DNA of 64,000 nt from Parasedimentitalea psychrophila (GCF_030285785.1 NZ_CP127247.1:3123501-3187500); one strand, 5' to 3'; counted from the stretch's first letter, positions 8,548 to 17,452 are shown. Notes: generated by a model not told the origin, from the letters alone. Made by a program: numbers and translations.

Positions 8548-10209
8548 TCAGGCAATATCTCTGGACCGCCCGGCGTTGCGTCCGGAAAAGATACAGCCAC
8601 CCAGAAAGGATCCCTCTAGCGCATTATAGCCGTGATAGCCGCCACCGCCAAAGCCGGCGGCTTCTCCCACCGCGTATAACCCTGCAACCACCGCGCCATC
8701 TTGGCCAATCATCTGACTGTCCAGGTTGGTCTGCAACCCGCCCAGCGTTTTGCGGGACAGGATGTTCAGCCGTACTGCAATCAGCGGCCCGTTCTTTGGG
8801 TCCAGAATGCGGTGCGGTTTGGCGGTGCGGATCAAGCGGTCGCCGCGATAGTTGCGGGCGGCATGGATGGCGATGATCTGTGCGTCCTTGGCAAAGGGGT
8901 TGTCGACCTGACTGTCGCGTGCCTCTATCTGGCGGCGCAGATGCGGCTCTTTCAGCGGTACCTCGGCGATCTTGTTCATGCCCGCGACCAAGGTGGCCAG
9001 ATCATTGGCCACCACAAAATCCGCGCCGTGTGTCTTGAAGGCCTCGACCGGTGCCGGAGCCTGACCCCGTGACAGCAACCGCGCCCGGATCACCTCAAGC
9101 CATTTGCCCGAGGTCAGATCGGGGTTCTGCTCGGACCCGGACAGGGCAAATTCCTTTTCGATGATCTTCTGGCTCAACACAAACCAGCTGTAGCTCTGCC
9201 CGGTCTTCAGGATCTCCTTCAGGGTGGCAAGGGTGTCAAACCCCGGCAGGCAGGGGGCGGCCAGGCGGTCGCCATTGGCATCAAACCACATCGACGAGGG
9301 GCCGGGCAGGATGCGGATACCGTGGTTGGGCCAGATCGGATCCCAGTTGCGCAGCCCCTCGCAGTAATGCCACATGCGGTCGCCATTGATCAGATGGCCT
9401 CCTGCCGCCTCGGCAATGGGGATCATCCGGCCATCCACATGGAACGGCACCCCGGAGACCATGTGCTTGGGTGGCTCGCCCAGCCGATCCCGCGGCCAGT
9501 TTTTGCGCACCAGCTCCAGGTTGCCGCCAATGCCGCCCGAGGCGACGATCACCGCAGGCGCATGTATCTCAAAGCTGCCGATTTGCTGGCGGTTGGTTCG
9601 GGCACCCCGAGCGGCGCTGTCATCGGCCAGGATCTCGCCCGCGACCCCATAGGCGGCGCCGTTTTGGGTCAGGATCTGGCTGACCTGATGGCGGCTACGC
9701 AGCGCGATCAGGCCGGTCTCAATATGGGCGCGCAGCCGGTCTACAAAGGGCGAAACCACGCCGGGGCCGGTGCCCCAGGTGACGTGGAACCGCGGCACCG
9801 AATTGCCGTGACCCTGGGCCATGCTGCCACCGCGTTCGGCCCAGCCCACCACCGGAAACCAGCGCAGCCCCATGTCGTGCAGCCATTGGCGCATGTCGCC
9901 TGCGGCAAACTCCAGATAGGCTTCGGCCCATTGGCGCGGCCAGTGATCCTCAACCCGGTCAAACTGGGCACTGCCCATCCAGTCGTTTAGCGCCAGACCC
10001 AGGCTGTCATGGATACCCATGCGCCGTTGCTCAGGGGTATCCACCATGAACAGACCTCCGAGGCTCCAATGGGCCTGCCCGCCGAGAAAATGCGCCGGTT
10101 CCTGATCCAGCAGGATCACCCGCTTGCCGCGATCTCCCAGTTCGGTCGCCGCCGCCAGCCCGGCCAGGCCGGTGCCGACAATGATGACATCTGCGATGTT
10201 GCTGCCCAT
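8548..10209 (-). CDS. FAD-binding dehydrogenase (KsdD/fumarate reductase-like)
   Basis: 553 residues. The Rossmann FAD motif is VGTGLAGLAAATELGDRG (about 11-28), followed by LGGQAHWSLGG. The FAD-binding C-terminus contains GLYAVGEAAGFGGGGYHGYNALEG and GGCIFSGRNAGR. This matches the 'FAD-binding dehydrogenase' group related to 3-ketosteroid delta-1-dehydrogenase. The substrate is unknown and no steroid genes are nearby. An AGAGG-type ribosome site precedes ATG 10209, and a palindrome lies in the upstream 50 bp. Confidence 0.85.
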   Translation of the reverse strand: MGSNIADVIIVGTGLAGLAAATELGDRGKRVILLDQEPAHFLGGQAHWSLGGLFMVDTPEQRRMGIHDSLGLALNDWMGSAQFDRVEDHWPRQWAEAYLEFAAGDMRQWLHDMGLRWFPVVGWAERGGSMAQGHGNSVPRFHVTWGTGPGVVSPFVDRLRAHIETGLIALRSRHQVSQILTQNGAAYGVAGEILADDSAARGARTNRQQIGSFEIHAPAVIVASGGIGGNLELVRKNWPRDRLGEPPKHMVSGVPFHVDGRMIPIAEAAGGHLINGDRMWHYCEGLRNWDPIWPNHGIRILPGPSSMWFDANGDRLAAPCLPGFDTLATLKEILKTGQSYSWFVLSQKIIEKEFALSGSEQNPDLTSGKWLEVIRARLLSRGQAPAPVEAFKTHGADFVVANDLATLVAGMNKIAEVPLKEPHLRRQIEARDSQVDNPFAKDAQIIAIHAARNYRGDRLIRTAKPHRILDPKNGPLIAVRLNILSRKTLGGLQTNLDSQMIGQDGAVVAGLYAVGEAAGFGGGGYHGYNALEGSFLGGCIFSGRNAGRSRDIA

Positions 10210-10231
10210 GTTTGGCCTCTCCGTGATCCGA

Positions 10232-10256
10232 TCCTGGCCAGCCTAAAAGGCCAGGA
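10232..10256 (-). promoter_or_regulatory. Palindrome upstream of FAD dehydrogenase
   Basis: TCCTGGCC and GGCCAGGA are perfect 8-bp arms separated by 9 nt, centred about 35 nt upstream of the start codon. It could be an operator or an mRNA leader hairpin. No regulator gene is adjacent. Confidence 0.4.
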
Positions 10257-10334
10257 GGCGAGTGGGCAATTGTTTTGCCAACTGTCGTAGGGGCAACTGT
10301 TTGGTGGCTTTCTTGAGGGGAGCGATCAATACCC

Positions 10335-10390
10335 CATTTTCTTTCAAGAAAATGCCCCGGAAAATTCGAATTTTCCGGCTGTCGTCGCGG
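10335..10390 (-). repeat. Dispersed repeat family C, copy 1 (double palindrome)
   Basis: Two inverted repeats sit in tandem: CATTTTCTTTCAAGAAAATG (10335-10354) and a perfect 22-bp palindrome centred on AAATTCGAATTT with CCGG ends (10357-10378). They abut the stop codon of the minus-strand SLC13 gene. The same arrangement occurs at 21254-21309, directly after pccR. The position suggests a 3'-end terminator or stabiliser. Confidence 0.75.
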
Positions 10391-12163
10391 TCACATCGGC
10401 CAGAACACCAATATCGCCGGAATGCTGACCGCCACGATCAACACTTCCAGCGGCAGGCCAATGCGCCAGTAATCACCAAATTGATAGCCGCCCGGACCCA
10501 GAATCAGGGTGTTGTTCTTATGGCCGATCGGAGTGAGAAACGCAGCCGAGGCGGCAACGGCCACCGCCATCAAAAACGGATCAGCAGAAACCTGCAGCGT
10601 ATTGGCCATTTGTATCCCCACCGGAGCGGCGACAATGGTGGTGGCGGTGTTGTTCAGCACATCCGATAGGGTCATAGTGACCACCATCAGCACCGTCAGA
10701 ATGGCCCAGGCCGGAAGGCCCTGGGTCAGCCCGATCAGCGCATCGGCAATCAGCGCGGTGCCGCCCGAACCTTCCAGCGCCGAGCCCAGCGGGATCATTG
10801 ATCCCAACAGCACCACCACCGGCCATTCAATATGGTCATAGATCTCGGCCACCGGCAGAATCTTGGTCAGCACATAGCCCACCACCACCAGCCCCAGCGC
10901 CACTGGCAGATACAGCAGCCCGACCGAGGCCGCCAGCACCGCAGAGCCAAACATCGCAATCGCCAGCCAGATCTTGTCATTGGCGGTCACCGCCAGCCCG
11001 CGTGTTGCCAGCGGCAGGCAGCCCAGCCATTCGGTCACATCGCTCGCCCGGTCGCGCGGGCACAGCAGTAGCAGGATATCACCGGGTTCGATTTTGGTCT
11101 GGCGAATGTGCTTGGTCAACTGGCGCCCTTGCCGCGACAATCCCATCAACACGGTGCTTTGACGCCAGGCCAGCCCGATGGACTGCGCTGATCGTCCGGC
11201 AATGCGGGCGCTCTCGGGCACCACCAGCTCAACCACCTCTAGACCTTCGCCCTCGGCGGTCAGCTTGTCCTGTCGCGCCTGATCCGAGAAATCCAGCGAC
11301 ATTGTGGTGCGAAACTCGTCCAGTGCCTCGGGCGTCGCCTCTAGTAGCAGCGCATCGCCGGCCTGCAATACCGATCCGGCGGCGCGGCCATAGCGCCGCT
11401 GGCCGTCGCGGATCAGACCCAGAATGGCCACATCCGCCTTTTCGGCCTCATCGTCCAATTCCCCCAGCCGCGTGCCGATCAGGCCTGAGTCCTGCGGCAC
11501 CGTCAGCTCGGCAATATACTGTGCCAGCTGCGCCTCAGAGGATCCGGCGTCGTCTCGGGTCGGGATCAATCGCCAGCCCACCAGTGCAACAAAAATAAGC
11601 CCGGTTATCGCTGCAATGCCGCCCACCGGGGCAAAATCGAACATGCCAAAGGGCTCGCCAAATGTTTCGGCGCGGATCGAGGCGATGATGATATTGGGCG
11701 GGGTGCCAATCAGCGTCACCATGCCGCCCAAAATAGTGGCAAAGGACAGCGGCATCAGGCTCAGCCCCGGTGCGCGCCCGGCCTTGCGGGCGGTCTGGAT
11801 ATCCACCGGCATCAACAGTGCCAGCGCCGCCACGTTGTTCATGAACGCCGACAGCACCGCGCCGATGCCGCCCATCAGTGCGATATGGCTGCCCAATCCG
11901 CGCGAGGCATCCACCAGGGTGCGGGTGATCAGGAACACCGCCCCGGATCGCACCAACCCGGCCGAGACAATCAGCACCAGCGCCACCACCAGCGTCGCCG
12001 GGTGGCCAAAGCCAGCAAAGGCATCTTTGGTGGGGACCACCCCCAGCACCACGCCCACCATCAGCGCGGTAAAGGCGACCAGATCATAGCGGTACCGGCC
12101 CCAGACCAGCAGGGCAAAGACGGCTGCAAACAGTGAAAACAATGTGATTTGGTCAAATGTCAT
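10391..12163 (-). CDS. SLC13-family permease with two TrkA-C domains (paralogue)
   Basis: 590 residues with the same order as the gene at 5818: membrane segments (about 1-200), two TrkA-C domains (about 205-380) and membrane segments (about 395-590). Shared motifs include SAFMNNVAALALLMPVDIQ, LIGTPPNIIIASIR and, in the second half, DVLNNTATTIVAAP. It is probably an inner-membrane Na+/anion carrier with unidentified substrate. The ATG at 12163 is divergent from yebC. Family C repeat follows its stop codon immediately. Confidence 0.88.
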   Translation of the reverse strand: MTFDQITLFSLFAAVFALLVWGRYRYDLVAFTALMVGVVLGVVPTKDAFAGFGHPATLVVALVLIVSAGLVRSGAVFLITRTLVDASRGLGSHIALMGGIGAVLSAFMNNVAALALLMPVDIQTARKAGRAPGLSLMPLSFATILGGMVTLIGTPPNIIIASIRAETFGEPFGMFDFAPVGGIAAITGLIFVALVGWRLIPTRDDAGSSEAQLAQYIAELTVPQDSGLIGTRLGELDDEAEKADVAILGLIRDGQRRYGRAAGSVLQAGDALLLEATPEALDEFRTTMSLDFSDQARQDKLTAEGEGLEVVELVVPESARIAGRSAQSIGLAWRQSTVLMGLSRQGRQLTKHIRQTKIEPGDILLLLCPRDRASDVTEWLGCLPLATRGLAVTANDKIWLAIAMFGSAVLAASVGLLYLPVALGLVVVGYVLTKILPVAEIYDHIEWPVVVLLGSMIPLGSALEGSGGTALIADALIGLTQGLPAWAILTVLMVVTMTLSDVLNNTATTIVAAPVGIQMANTLQVSADPFLMAVAVAASAAFLTPIGHKNNTLILGPGGYQFGDYWRIGLPLEVLIVAVSIPAILVFWPM

Positions 12164-12260
12164 AAGGCTACTTTAGGTGCTGTGGGGACCGGAACAAGCA
12201 TTGATCGCAGGGCCAGCGCTTGAAAGCTGCCACCAGACGGGGCTATATGTGCGCCAAAGG

Positions 12261-12266
12261 TATAAT
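12261..12266 (+). promoter_or_regulatory. -10 element (TATAAT) of yebC promoter
   Basis: A perfect TATAAT lies 19 nt before the yebC ATG. This places the start site near 12273 and leaves only a very short leader. No convincing -35 hexamer is seen 17 nt upstream. Confidence 0.45.
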
Positions 12267-12284
12267 TCAGCATAGGGATGGACC

Positions 12285-13025
12285 ATGGCAGGCCACTCAA
12301 AATGGGCAAACATCCAGCACCGTAAAGGTCGCCAGGATGCGGTTCGCTCAAAACTGTTCTCGAAACTCTCCAAGGAAATCACCGTTGCCGCCAAAATGGG
12401 CGACCCGGATCCTGAGAAAAACCCACGTCTGCGGATGGCGGTCAAAGAGGCCAAGTCGCAATCGGTACCCAAGGATGTGATTGATCGCGCGATCAAGAAA
12501 TCCACTGCGGGTGATGGCGACGACTACGAAGAAGTGCGCTACGAGGGTTACGGCCCCAACGGCGTGGCAGTGATCGTCGAGGCGATGACCGACAACCGCA
12601 ATCGCACCGCATCCACCGTGCGCTCAACCTTCTCCAAGAATGGCGGCAATCTGGGCGAAACCGGCTCGGTTGGCTTTATGTTCGACCGCAAGGGCGAGGT
12701 CACCTACGGCATCTCTGTTGGCGATGCCGATGCGGTTTTTGAGGCGGCTATCGAGGCCGGCGCCGAAGATGTTGAGAGCTCGGAAGATGGCCATATCATC
12801 TACTGCGAAGTCTCTGATCTGAATGAGGTGTCAAACGCGCTGGAGACGGCGCTGGGTGAATCCGACAGCACCAAACTGGTGTGGAAGCCCACCACCACCA
12901 CCGAAATGGATCTGATTGCCATGCAAAAGCTGATGAAGCTGGTGGATGCGCTGGAAGATGACGATGACATTCAGCGCGTCACTACCAATTTCGAAGCCTC
13001 GGACGAGGTGATGGAGCAGCTGTAA
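12285..13025 (+). CDS. yebC: YebC/TACO1-family protein
   Basis: 246 residues, beginning [19 protein letters not shown], which is the invariant YebC N-terminus. Three-domain family fold with an acidic C-terminus. Members were long annotated as DNA-binding regulators, and more recent work assigns YebC/TACO1 proteins to translation of difficult (proline-rich) stretches. It is monocistronic here, with its own promoter and a strong terminator. Confidence 0.95.
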   Translation: MAGHSKWANIQHRKGRQDAVRSKLFSKLSKEITVAAKMGDPDPEKNPRLRMAVKEAKSQSVPKDVIDRAIKKSTAGDGDDYEEVRYEGYGPNGVAVIVEAMTDNRNRTASTVRSTFSKNGGNLGETGSVGFMFDRKGEVTYGISVGDADAVFEAAIEAGAEDVESSEDGHIIYCEVSDLNEVSNALETALGESDSTKLVWKPTTTTEMDLIAMQKLMKLVDALEDDDDIQRVTTNFEASDEVMEQL

Positions 13026-13045
13026 AAGGCCCGCTTATTCGTTTT

Positions 13046-13076
13046 AAAGGCCTGCCTGATCGGCGGGCCTTTTTTT
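13046..13076 (+). terminator. Rho-independent terminator of yebC
   Basis: AAAGGCCTGCC and GGCGGGCCTTT form an 11-bp stem (one G-T pair) around TGATC, followed by a run of T. It lies 20 nt after the yebC stop. Confidence 0.88.
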
Positions 13077-13124
13077 ATGTGCGCGGGCGCAGCCTGCATG
13101 GCTGCCTGATCCGCGGGTCTAGGT

Positions 13125-13970
13125 CTAATGGACCAGCAAACCGGCCTGCAGTGCCTGTTGGCGGCTGGGATACCACAGCGCGCTGCTGGGCTGCTCGAAC
13201 ACTTGGGCCAAAAACGCCTCGCTGATTCCCTGAGCCCGGAAAAAAGCAAGATCCTTCTCCTGTTCCTTTGCCAGATCCAGGTTGGGGAGCAGGGGGCCGA
13301 ACTCGAGCGCATAGCGATGAAACCCCAGCCGTGCGCCAGGGGCCAGACGGCGCTGGGTCCCGGCGACAAAGAGCAATGTGCAGGCCGAACTGCAATCGCC
13401 TTTGACCACTGTGTTCAAGCCCCGGGCACGGATCAGATTGGCAAAGCCGCGCGCCTCGTAGATATGGCCGCCGATGCTGGTCAGGGTAACAGTGACAAGC
13501 TGCGGGTTCGCTGCCAGCAACTCGGTGGCGCGTTTGGTCAACCCATAGGTGATGGTGCCGCTAAAGCTCAGCGAGCTGCCATCGTCGGACAGGCTCAGCT
13601 GATACTCGGCGGCATGCAGGCGGTCCATCCGGTCGGTGAACAGCTCGGTGGTTTCAGGCTGTGCGGCAAACAGAAAACTCCCCCACCACAGCGAGATCGA
13701 GGCAAAGCCCGAGACCAGCAGCACCAGATAGCCGCCCCAGATCAGCGTCATGCCGCCCATGCCCCGCAGGTGATTGTCAGCGCTGGCCTGAAACCGCATC
13801 ACCTGCCAGAGGAACACCAGTGCATCCGCCGCAACCAGCCCGTAGAGCAGCCTCATATCCAGGCGCAACACACCATCCGCCGCGCTCAGTGCCAGCAAGA
13901 TCACGGCGCGGGGCAGCACCAGATGCAGCCAGAAACTATGGGGCAAAGCCAGGGGGGCGCGACGGATCAT
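13125..13970 (-). CDS. Membrane-anchored ClpP-like protein (COG3904-type)
   Basis: 281 residues from ATG 13970 (a TTG at 14000 would add 10). About three hydrophobic segments occupy residues 10-105. The rest resembles ClpP/crotonase-fold COG3904 proteins: SIGGHIYEARGFANLI (about 165-180), a nucleophile-like serine in GDCSSACTLLFVAG (Ser194/195) and a histidine in GARLGFHRY (His218). Function is unknown. The family is regarded as predicted serine-protease-like membrane or periplasmic proteins. It is convergent with yebC and followed upstream by argP on the same strand. Confidence 0.75.
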   Translation of the reverse strand: MIRRAPLALPHSFWLHLVLPRAVILLALSAADGVLRLDMRLLYGLVAADALVFLWQVMRFQASADNHLRGMGGMTLIWGGYLVLLVSGFASISLWWGSFLFAAQPETTELFTDRMDRLHAAEYQLSLSDDGSSLSFSGTITYGLTKRATELLAANPQLVTVTLTSIGGHIYEARGFANLIRARGLNTVVKGDCSSACTLLFVAGTQRRLAPGARLGFHRYALEFGPLLPNLDLAKEQEKDLAFFRAQGISEAFLAQVFEQPSSALWYPSRQQALQAGLLVH

Positions 13971-14032
13971 AACAGCAATCTGGGCGAAGGAACCCGTCAA
14001 ATCAAGCCGGAGCTGTGGGTGTCACGCCAGTG

Positions 14033-14929
14033 TCACGCCTCTGTCGGCTTCTGTGCCAAATGTCGCCGACCTGTGTTGATTACGGCGCGGGTGACCTCGG
14101 CCAAGGCCGGGGCCATCACCCGGCTGACCTGCCAGGTCAAAGGGATTTTCAGCTCAGTCTGCGCCAACAGGGGCACCAGTTTACCGTCGCGAATATGGCG
14201 GCGGACAAATTCTGCTGGGTTCATGCCCCAGCCCATGCCGACAACCGCAGCATCGACAAACCCCTGTGTCGAGGGCAGGAAATGCGCCGGGGGGGCCAGA
14301 TCCGGCGCCACATTCAGCTCCAGCCACCGCCGTTGCAGGGCATCCTTGGCGTTGAAGACCAGACAGGGGGCCCGTGCCGCCGCCGTGGCTGTCACCCCGT
14401 TGGGAAACCAGCGCTGCATATAGGCTGGGCTGGCGCAGGCCACATATTGAAACGCCCCCAGCGCATGGGCATCGCAGCCGGTCACCGGTTTGTCATGGGC
14501 GGTAATGGCGGCCGAAACCTCGCCCCGTTTCAGCCAGTCGGCGCTGTGGTCCTGATCGTCGATCACCAGATCAAACAACACGCCGTCGACCGAGGCCATC
14601 GCCTCGATAAACCAGGTTGCCAGACTGTCCGCATTGATCGCCACTTTTAGGCGGGCGTTTATGGGGTCCCGGTCCAGCGCCAGCTCACGGCTCAACTGCG
14701 CCTCCAGCAGGCCGATGTCTTCGGCATGTTTGGCAATCCGCAGCCCCGCCTCGGTTCCGCGACAGGGCGGGCCACGCCGCACCAGCGCGCTGCCCACCTG
14801 ATCCTCCAGCGCCTTGATGCGCTGTGACACCGCCGACGGGGTCACCAACAGCGCCGCCGCCGCCGCGTCAAAACTGCCAAGCCGCAGTACCTGCGACAGG
14901 GCTGCCAGATGATGAGGAGGGAATTGCAT
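14033..14929 (-). CDS. argP: LysR-type regulator ArgP/LysG
   Basis: 298 residues. N-terminal winged HTH (about 4-62: HHLAALSQVLRLGSFDAAAA, TPSAVSQRIKALEDQVG) plus a LysR substrate-binding domain. The N-terminal sequence closely follows the ArgP/IciA/LysG family, which senses lysine and arginine and activates the basic amino-acid exporter gene. Its divergent placement from a LysE/ArgO gene is the classical regulator-exporter layout and strongly supports the assignment. The intergenic region (14930-15070) should carry the shared operator. Confidence 0.9.
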   Translation of the reverse strand: MQFPPHHLAALSQVLRLGSFDAAAAALLVTPSAVSQRIKALEDQVGSALVRRGPPCRGTEAGLRIAKHAEDIGLLEAQLSRELALDRDPINARLKVAINADSLATWFIEAMASVDGVLFDLVIDDQDHSADWLKRGEVSAAITAHDKPVTGCDAHALGAFQYVACASPAYMQRWFPNGVTATAAARAPCLVFNAKDALQRRWLELNVAPDLAPPAHFLPSTQGFVDAAVVGMGWGMNPAEFVRRHIRDGKLVPLLAQTELKIPLTWQVSRVMAPALAEVTRAVINTGRRHLAQKPTEA

Positions 14930-15070
14930 TGCGGGTCCTTGCTGCGGGGACTGTTTGGCGCCCTGGTGGTCCGGACCATCATTAGCAGAACTTAAGTGGG
15001 CTGAGCATCTTTAATTTGATTGCGCTCCGGGGCTGGCTTAGTCAAGCCGGAACAGACAACAGGACGCCCC
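14930..15070. promoter_or_regulatory. Divergent argP-lysE control region
   Basis: 141 bp between the two start codons. An AT-rich patch (CATCTTTAATTTGATTGCG, about 15006-15024) is the likely lysE promoter area. An ArgP site is expected here by analogy with lysG-lysE and argP-argO pairs, but I cannot assign one. Confidence 0.45.
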
Positions 15071-15685
15071 ATGCCCCCCATGCCCCCCAGCCTATTCGCC
15101 GGATTTATCCTTGGATTCAGCCTGATCATGGCAATTGGATCGCAGAACGCCTTTGTGCTGCGTCAGGGTTTGCGGCGCCAGCATGTGTTCTGGATCTGCC
15201 TGACTTGCGCCACCTCGGATGCGCTGCTGATCACCGGTGGTGTCATGGGGTTTGGCTCGCTGACCCTGCTCTGGCCGTGGTTTGAGCAGGCGATGCGCTG
15301 GGGTGGGGCGGGGTTTTTGATCTGGTACGGTGGCCGCAGCCTGCTGGCGGCCTGGCGAGGCGGCGAGAGCCTGGAGGCAGGGGCCAGTACTGGGGCAGGG
15401 GCGACAGTGCTGCCGGTGTTGGCAACGGTTTTGGCGCTGACTTGGCTGAACCCGCATGTCTATCTGGATACGGTGGTGCTGCTGGGGGCAATCTCGGCGC
15501 AATACCCGCAGCCACTGTGGTTTGGCATTGGCGCAGCACTGGCCAGTTTCACGTTTTTCTTTTCACTGGGCTATGGGGCGGCGGCCTTGGCGCCGCTGTT
15601 TGCCCGGCCGCGGGCCTGGCAGATTTTGGATCTGCTGGTGGGGCTGACCATGTGGGCGATTGCGGTCAAATTGTTGCTAATGTGA
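15071..15685 (+). CDS. LysE/ArgO-type basic amino-acid exporter
   Basis: 204 residues, about six membrane helices, typical LysE length. Family features: GFSLIMAIGSQNAFVLRQGL (about 14-33), the LNPHVYLDTVVLLG segment (about 135-148) and a hydrophobic C-terminus. It exports lysine and/or arginine. ATG 15071 was chosen because AGGA lies 7 nt upstream, with ATG 15080 as the alternative. It is divergent from argP, its likely activator, and followed by a long inverted repeat of family D. Confidence 0.9.
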   Translation: MPPMPPSLFAGFILGFSLIMAIGSQNAFVLRQGLRRQHVFWICLTCATSDALLITGGVMGFGSLTLLWPWFEQAMRWGGAGFLIWYGGRSLLAAWRGGESLEAGASTGAGATVLPVLATVLALTWLNPHVYLDTVVLLGAISAQYPQPLWFGIGAALASFTFFFSLGYGAAALAPLFARPRAWQILDLLVGLTMWAIAVKLLLM

Positions 15686-15715
15686 CCCGGTTCCGATGGG
15701 CAGCTGTGGGGAAAG

Positions 15716-15768
15716 GCTTTGCAGGGCGGACCAGCCCACCCGCCCACCCCTGTCCCGCCCTGCAAAGC
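15716..15768. repeat. Family D inverted repeat with G4-type loop, copy 1
   Basis: GCTTTGCAGGGCGG (15716-15729) and CCGCCCTGCAAAGC (15755-15768) are perfect 14-bp arms. The 25-nt loop is C-rich on the plus strand, and its complement reads GGGGTGGGCGGGTGGG, an ideal four-tract G-quadruplex motif. The loop is nearly the same as that of the betB-betA repeat although the arms differ. It lies about 30 nt after lysE. No T-run follows. Confidence 0.8.
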
Positions 15769-15861
15769 GATTGAGCGCCGGGATCTGTGAATGCCAGGAT
15801 CTGAAATTGATTGTCATGTGAAGGGTTGTGCCCACCATTGATTACGTGTTGGGTCCAGATC

Positions 15862-16767
15862 ATGAAAAAGAACACACAGAACCAACCCCTGATCGGGGCC
15901 ATATGGATGTTGATCACCGGTCTTTGCTTTGTGGCGGTGACGGCGCTGGTTAAATATATGGGCGGCCGCCTGCCGCCTGCCGAGATGGCCTTTTTGCGTT
16001 ATTTGCTGGGGCTGGTGTTTCTGCTGCCGATGCTTGGCACGCTGCGCCGGACCCACATCAGCGCCCGCATGTGGGGGCTGTTTGCCAGCCGGGGCGTGGT
16101 GCATACCGGCGGCGTGATCCTGTGGTTCTATGCCATGACCCAGATCCCGCTGGCCGAGGTCACCGCGATGAATTACATGGCGCCGGTCTATGTGACGCTG
16201 GGGGCGGCGCTGTTTCTCGGCGAACGTCTGGCGCTGCGGCGGGTCGGCGCCATCCTGACTGCTTTGGTCGGCGCGATGATCATTCTGCGCCCCGGTTTCC
16301 GTGAAATCTCACCCGGGCATATCGCCATGCTGTTCACCGCCATTGCCTTTGGCGCCTCGTATCTGCTGGCCAAGTTCACCGTCGATGGCACCAATCCGGT
16401 GGTGGTTGTGGCGATGTTGTCGATCTGGGTGACGCTGGGGCTGACGCCCTTTGCGCTGGCGGTCTGGGTGACGCCAACGCTCACCGAACTGGTGCTGTTG
16501 TTCGGGGTCGCCTGTTTTGCCACTGCGGGCCATTATGCGATGACGCTGGCCTTTGCCACGGCGCCGTTGACGGTGACCCAGCCGGTGACGTTTCTGCAGC
16601 TGGTCTGGGCCACGGCGCTGGGGGCGCTGGTGTTTGCCGAGCCGGTGGATATCTGGGTGGTCTGTGGTGGCGGGCTGATTCTGGCTGCAGTCAGTTTCAT
16701 CACCTGGCGCGAAGCCGTTCTGAAGCGCCGCGCCACCCTGCCTGCGGAGACCGCTATCAAAGCGTGA
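15862..16767 (+). CDS. EamA/DMT-family transporter
   Basis: 301 residues with ten predicted membrane helices in two EamA repeats (about 8-140 and 150-285). The first ends with AEVTAMNYMAPVYVTLGAALFLGE and the second with TFLQLVWATALGALVFAEPVD. It is a drug/metabolite-type inner-membrane exporter with unknown substrate. ATG 15862 fits the usual MxxNxxxPLxGAxWML opening, but no clear ribosome site is seen. It is convergent with betI. Confidence 0.88.
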   Translation: MKKNTQNQPLIGAIWMLITGLCFVAVTALVKYMGGRLPPAEMAFLRYLLGLVFLLPMLGTLRRTHISARMWGLFASRGVVHTGGVILWFYAMTQIPLAEVTAMNYMAPVYVTLGAALFLGERLALRRVGAILTALVGAMIILRPGFREISPGHIAMLFTAIAFGASYLLAKFTVDGTNPVVVVAMLSIWVTLGLTPFALAVWVTPTLTELVLLFGVACFATAGHYAMTLAFATAPLTVTQPVTFLQLVWATALGALVFAEPVDIWVVCGGGLILAAVSFITWREAVLKRRATLPAETAIKA

Positions 16768-16797
16768 GGGGCGGGACCGGCGGCACCAGCATGCCGG

Positions 16798-17373
16798 TTA
16801 GGACAGCACCAGATCCACCACCCGACGCGCCGCCGAGCGGGCCTGCTGCGCATCCAGCGGCTGGTCCGACAGCGCCGCCTGCAGCCAGGCGCCATCCATG
16901 TAGTTCTGCAAGGCCTGGCGGGCGGTCTCTATTCCCTCGGCAGGCAAAAGCTGGCGCAACTCGGCGCGAAAATGGCTGCGCACCCTTGATCGGTTGACCC
17001 GGTGCAGACGCGCCAGATGCGGTGAATAAGGTGCGCTGGCCCAGAATTGCATCCAGATGCTGCATTGCTCGACCGTGAACAACTGATCCGAGAAATTGGC
17101 ATCCATCACCACATGCAGCCGATCCGTCGGTGATGATGCGGTGTTGTATCCCGCAATCATCGCGGTCCTAAGCTTGCGCAGCAGATGGCGCATTGTCGCC
17201 TCCATCAGGCCTTCCTTGGAGCCGAAATAATAGTTGATAGAGGCCGCCGAAGCCCCGGCCTCGCGGGCAATGTCTGCCATCGTTACAACGCCATAGCCAT
17301 GCCGGTGCACCGACACGATGGTGGCCTCGATCAGTTCTTCGTTGCGAATGTCTCGGATGCGTTTCCTGCTCAT
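16798..17373 (-). CDS. betI: TetR-type choline-responsive repressor BetI
   Basis: 191 residues. N-terminal TetR HTH (about 10-55: IRNEELIEATIVSVHRHGYG, TMADIAREAGASAASINYYFGSK) and a BetI C-terminal ligand domain. BetI represses bet genes until choline is present. It is divergent from betB with 239 bp between, in the canonical bet layout. No choline sulfatase (betC) lies between them, unlike in several rhizobia and roseobacters. Confidence 0.92.
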   Translation of the reverse strand: MSRKRIRDIRNEELIEATIVSVHRHGYGVVTMADIAREAGASAASINYYFGSKEGLMEATMRHLLRKLRTAMIAGYNTASSPTDRLHVVMDANFSDQLFTVEQCSIWMQFWASAPYSPHLARLHRVNRSRVRSHFRAELRQLLPAEGIETARQALQNYMDGAWLQAALSDQPLDAQQARSAARRVVDLVLS

Positions 17374-17452
17374 GCTGCATAATTGCGTCAGCTGCCTAGC
17401 GGTTGCAACTGCTGATGTGGATTGGTGAGAAACCTGATTGCCGGTACCAGAA

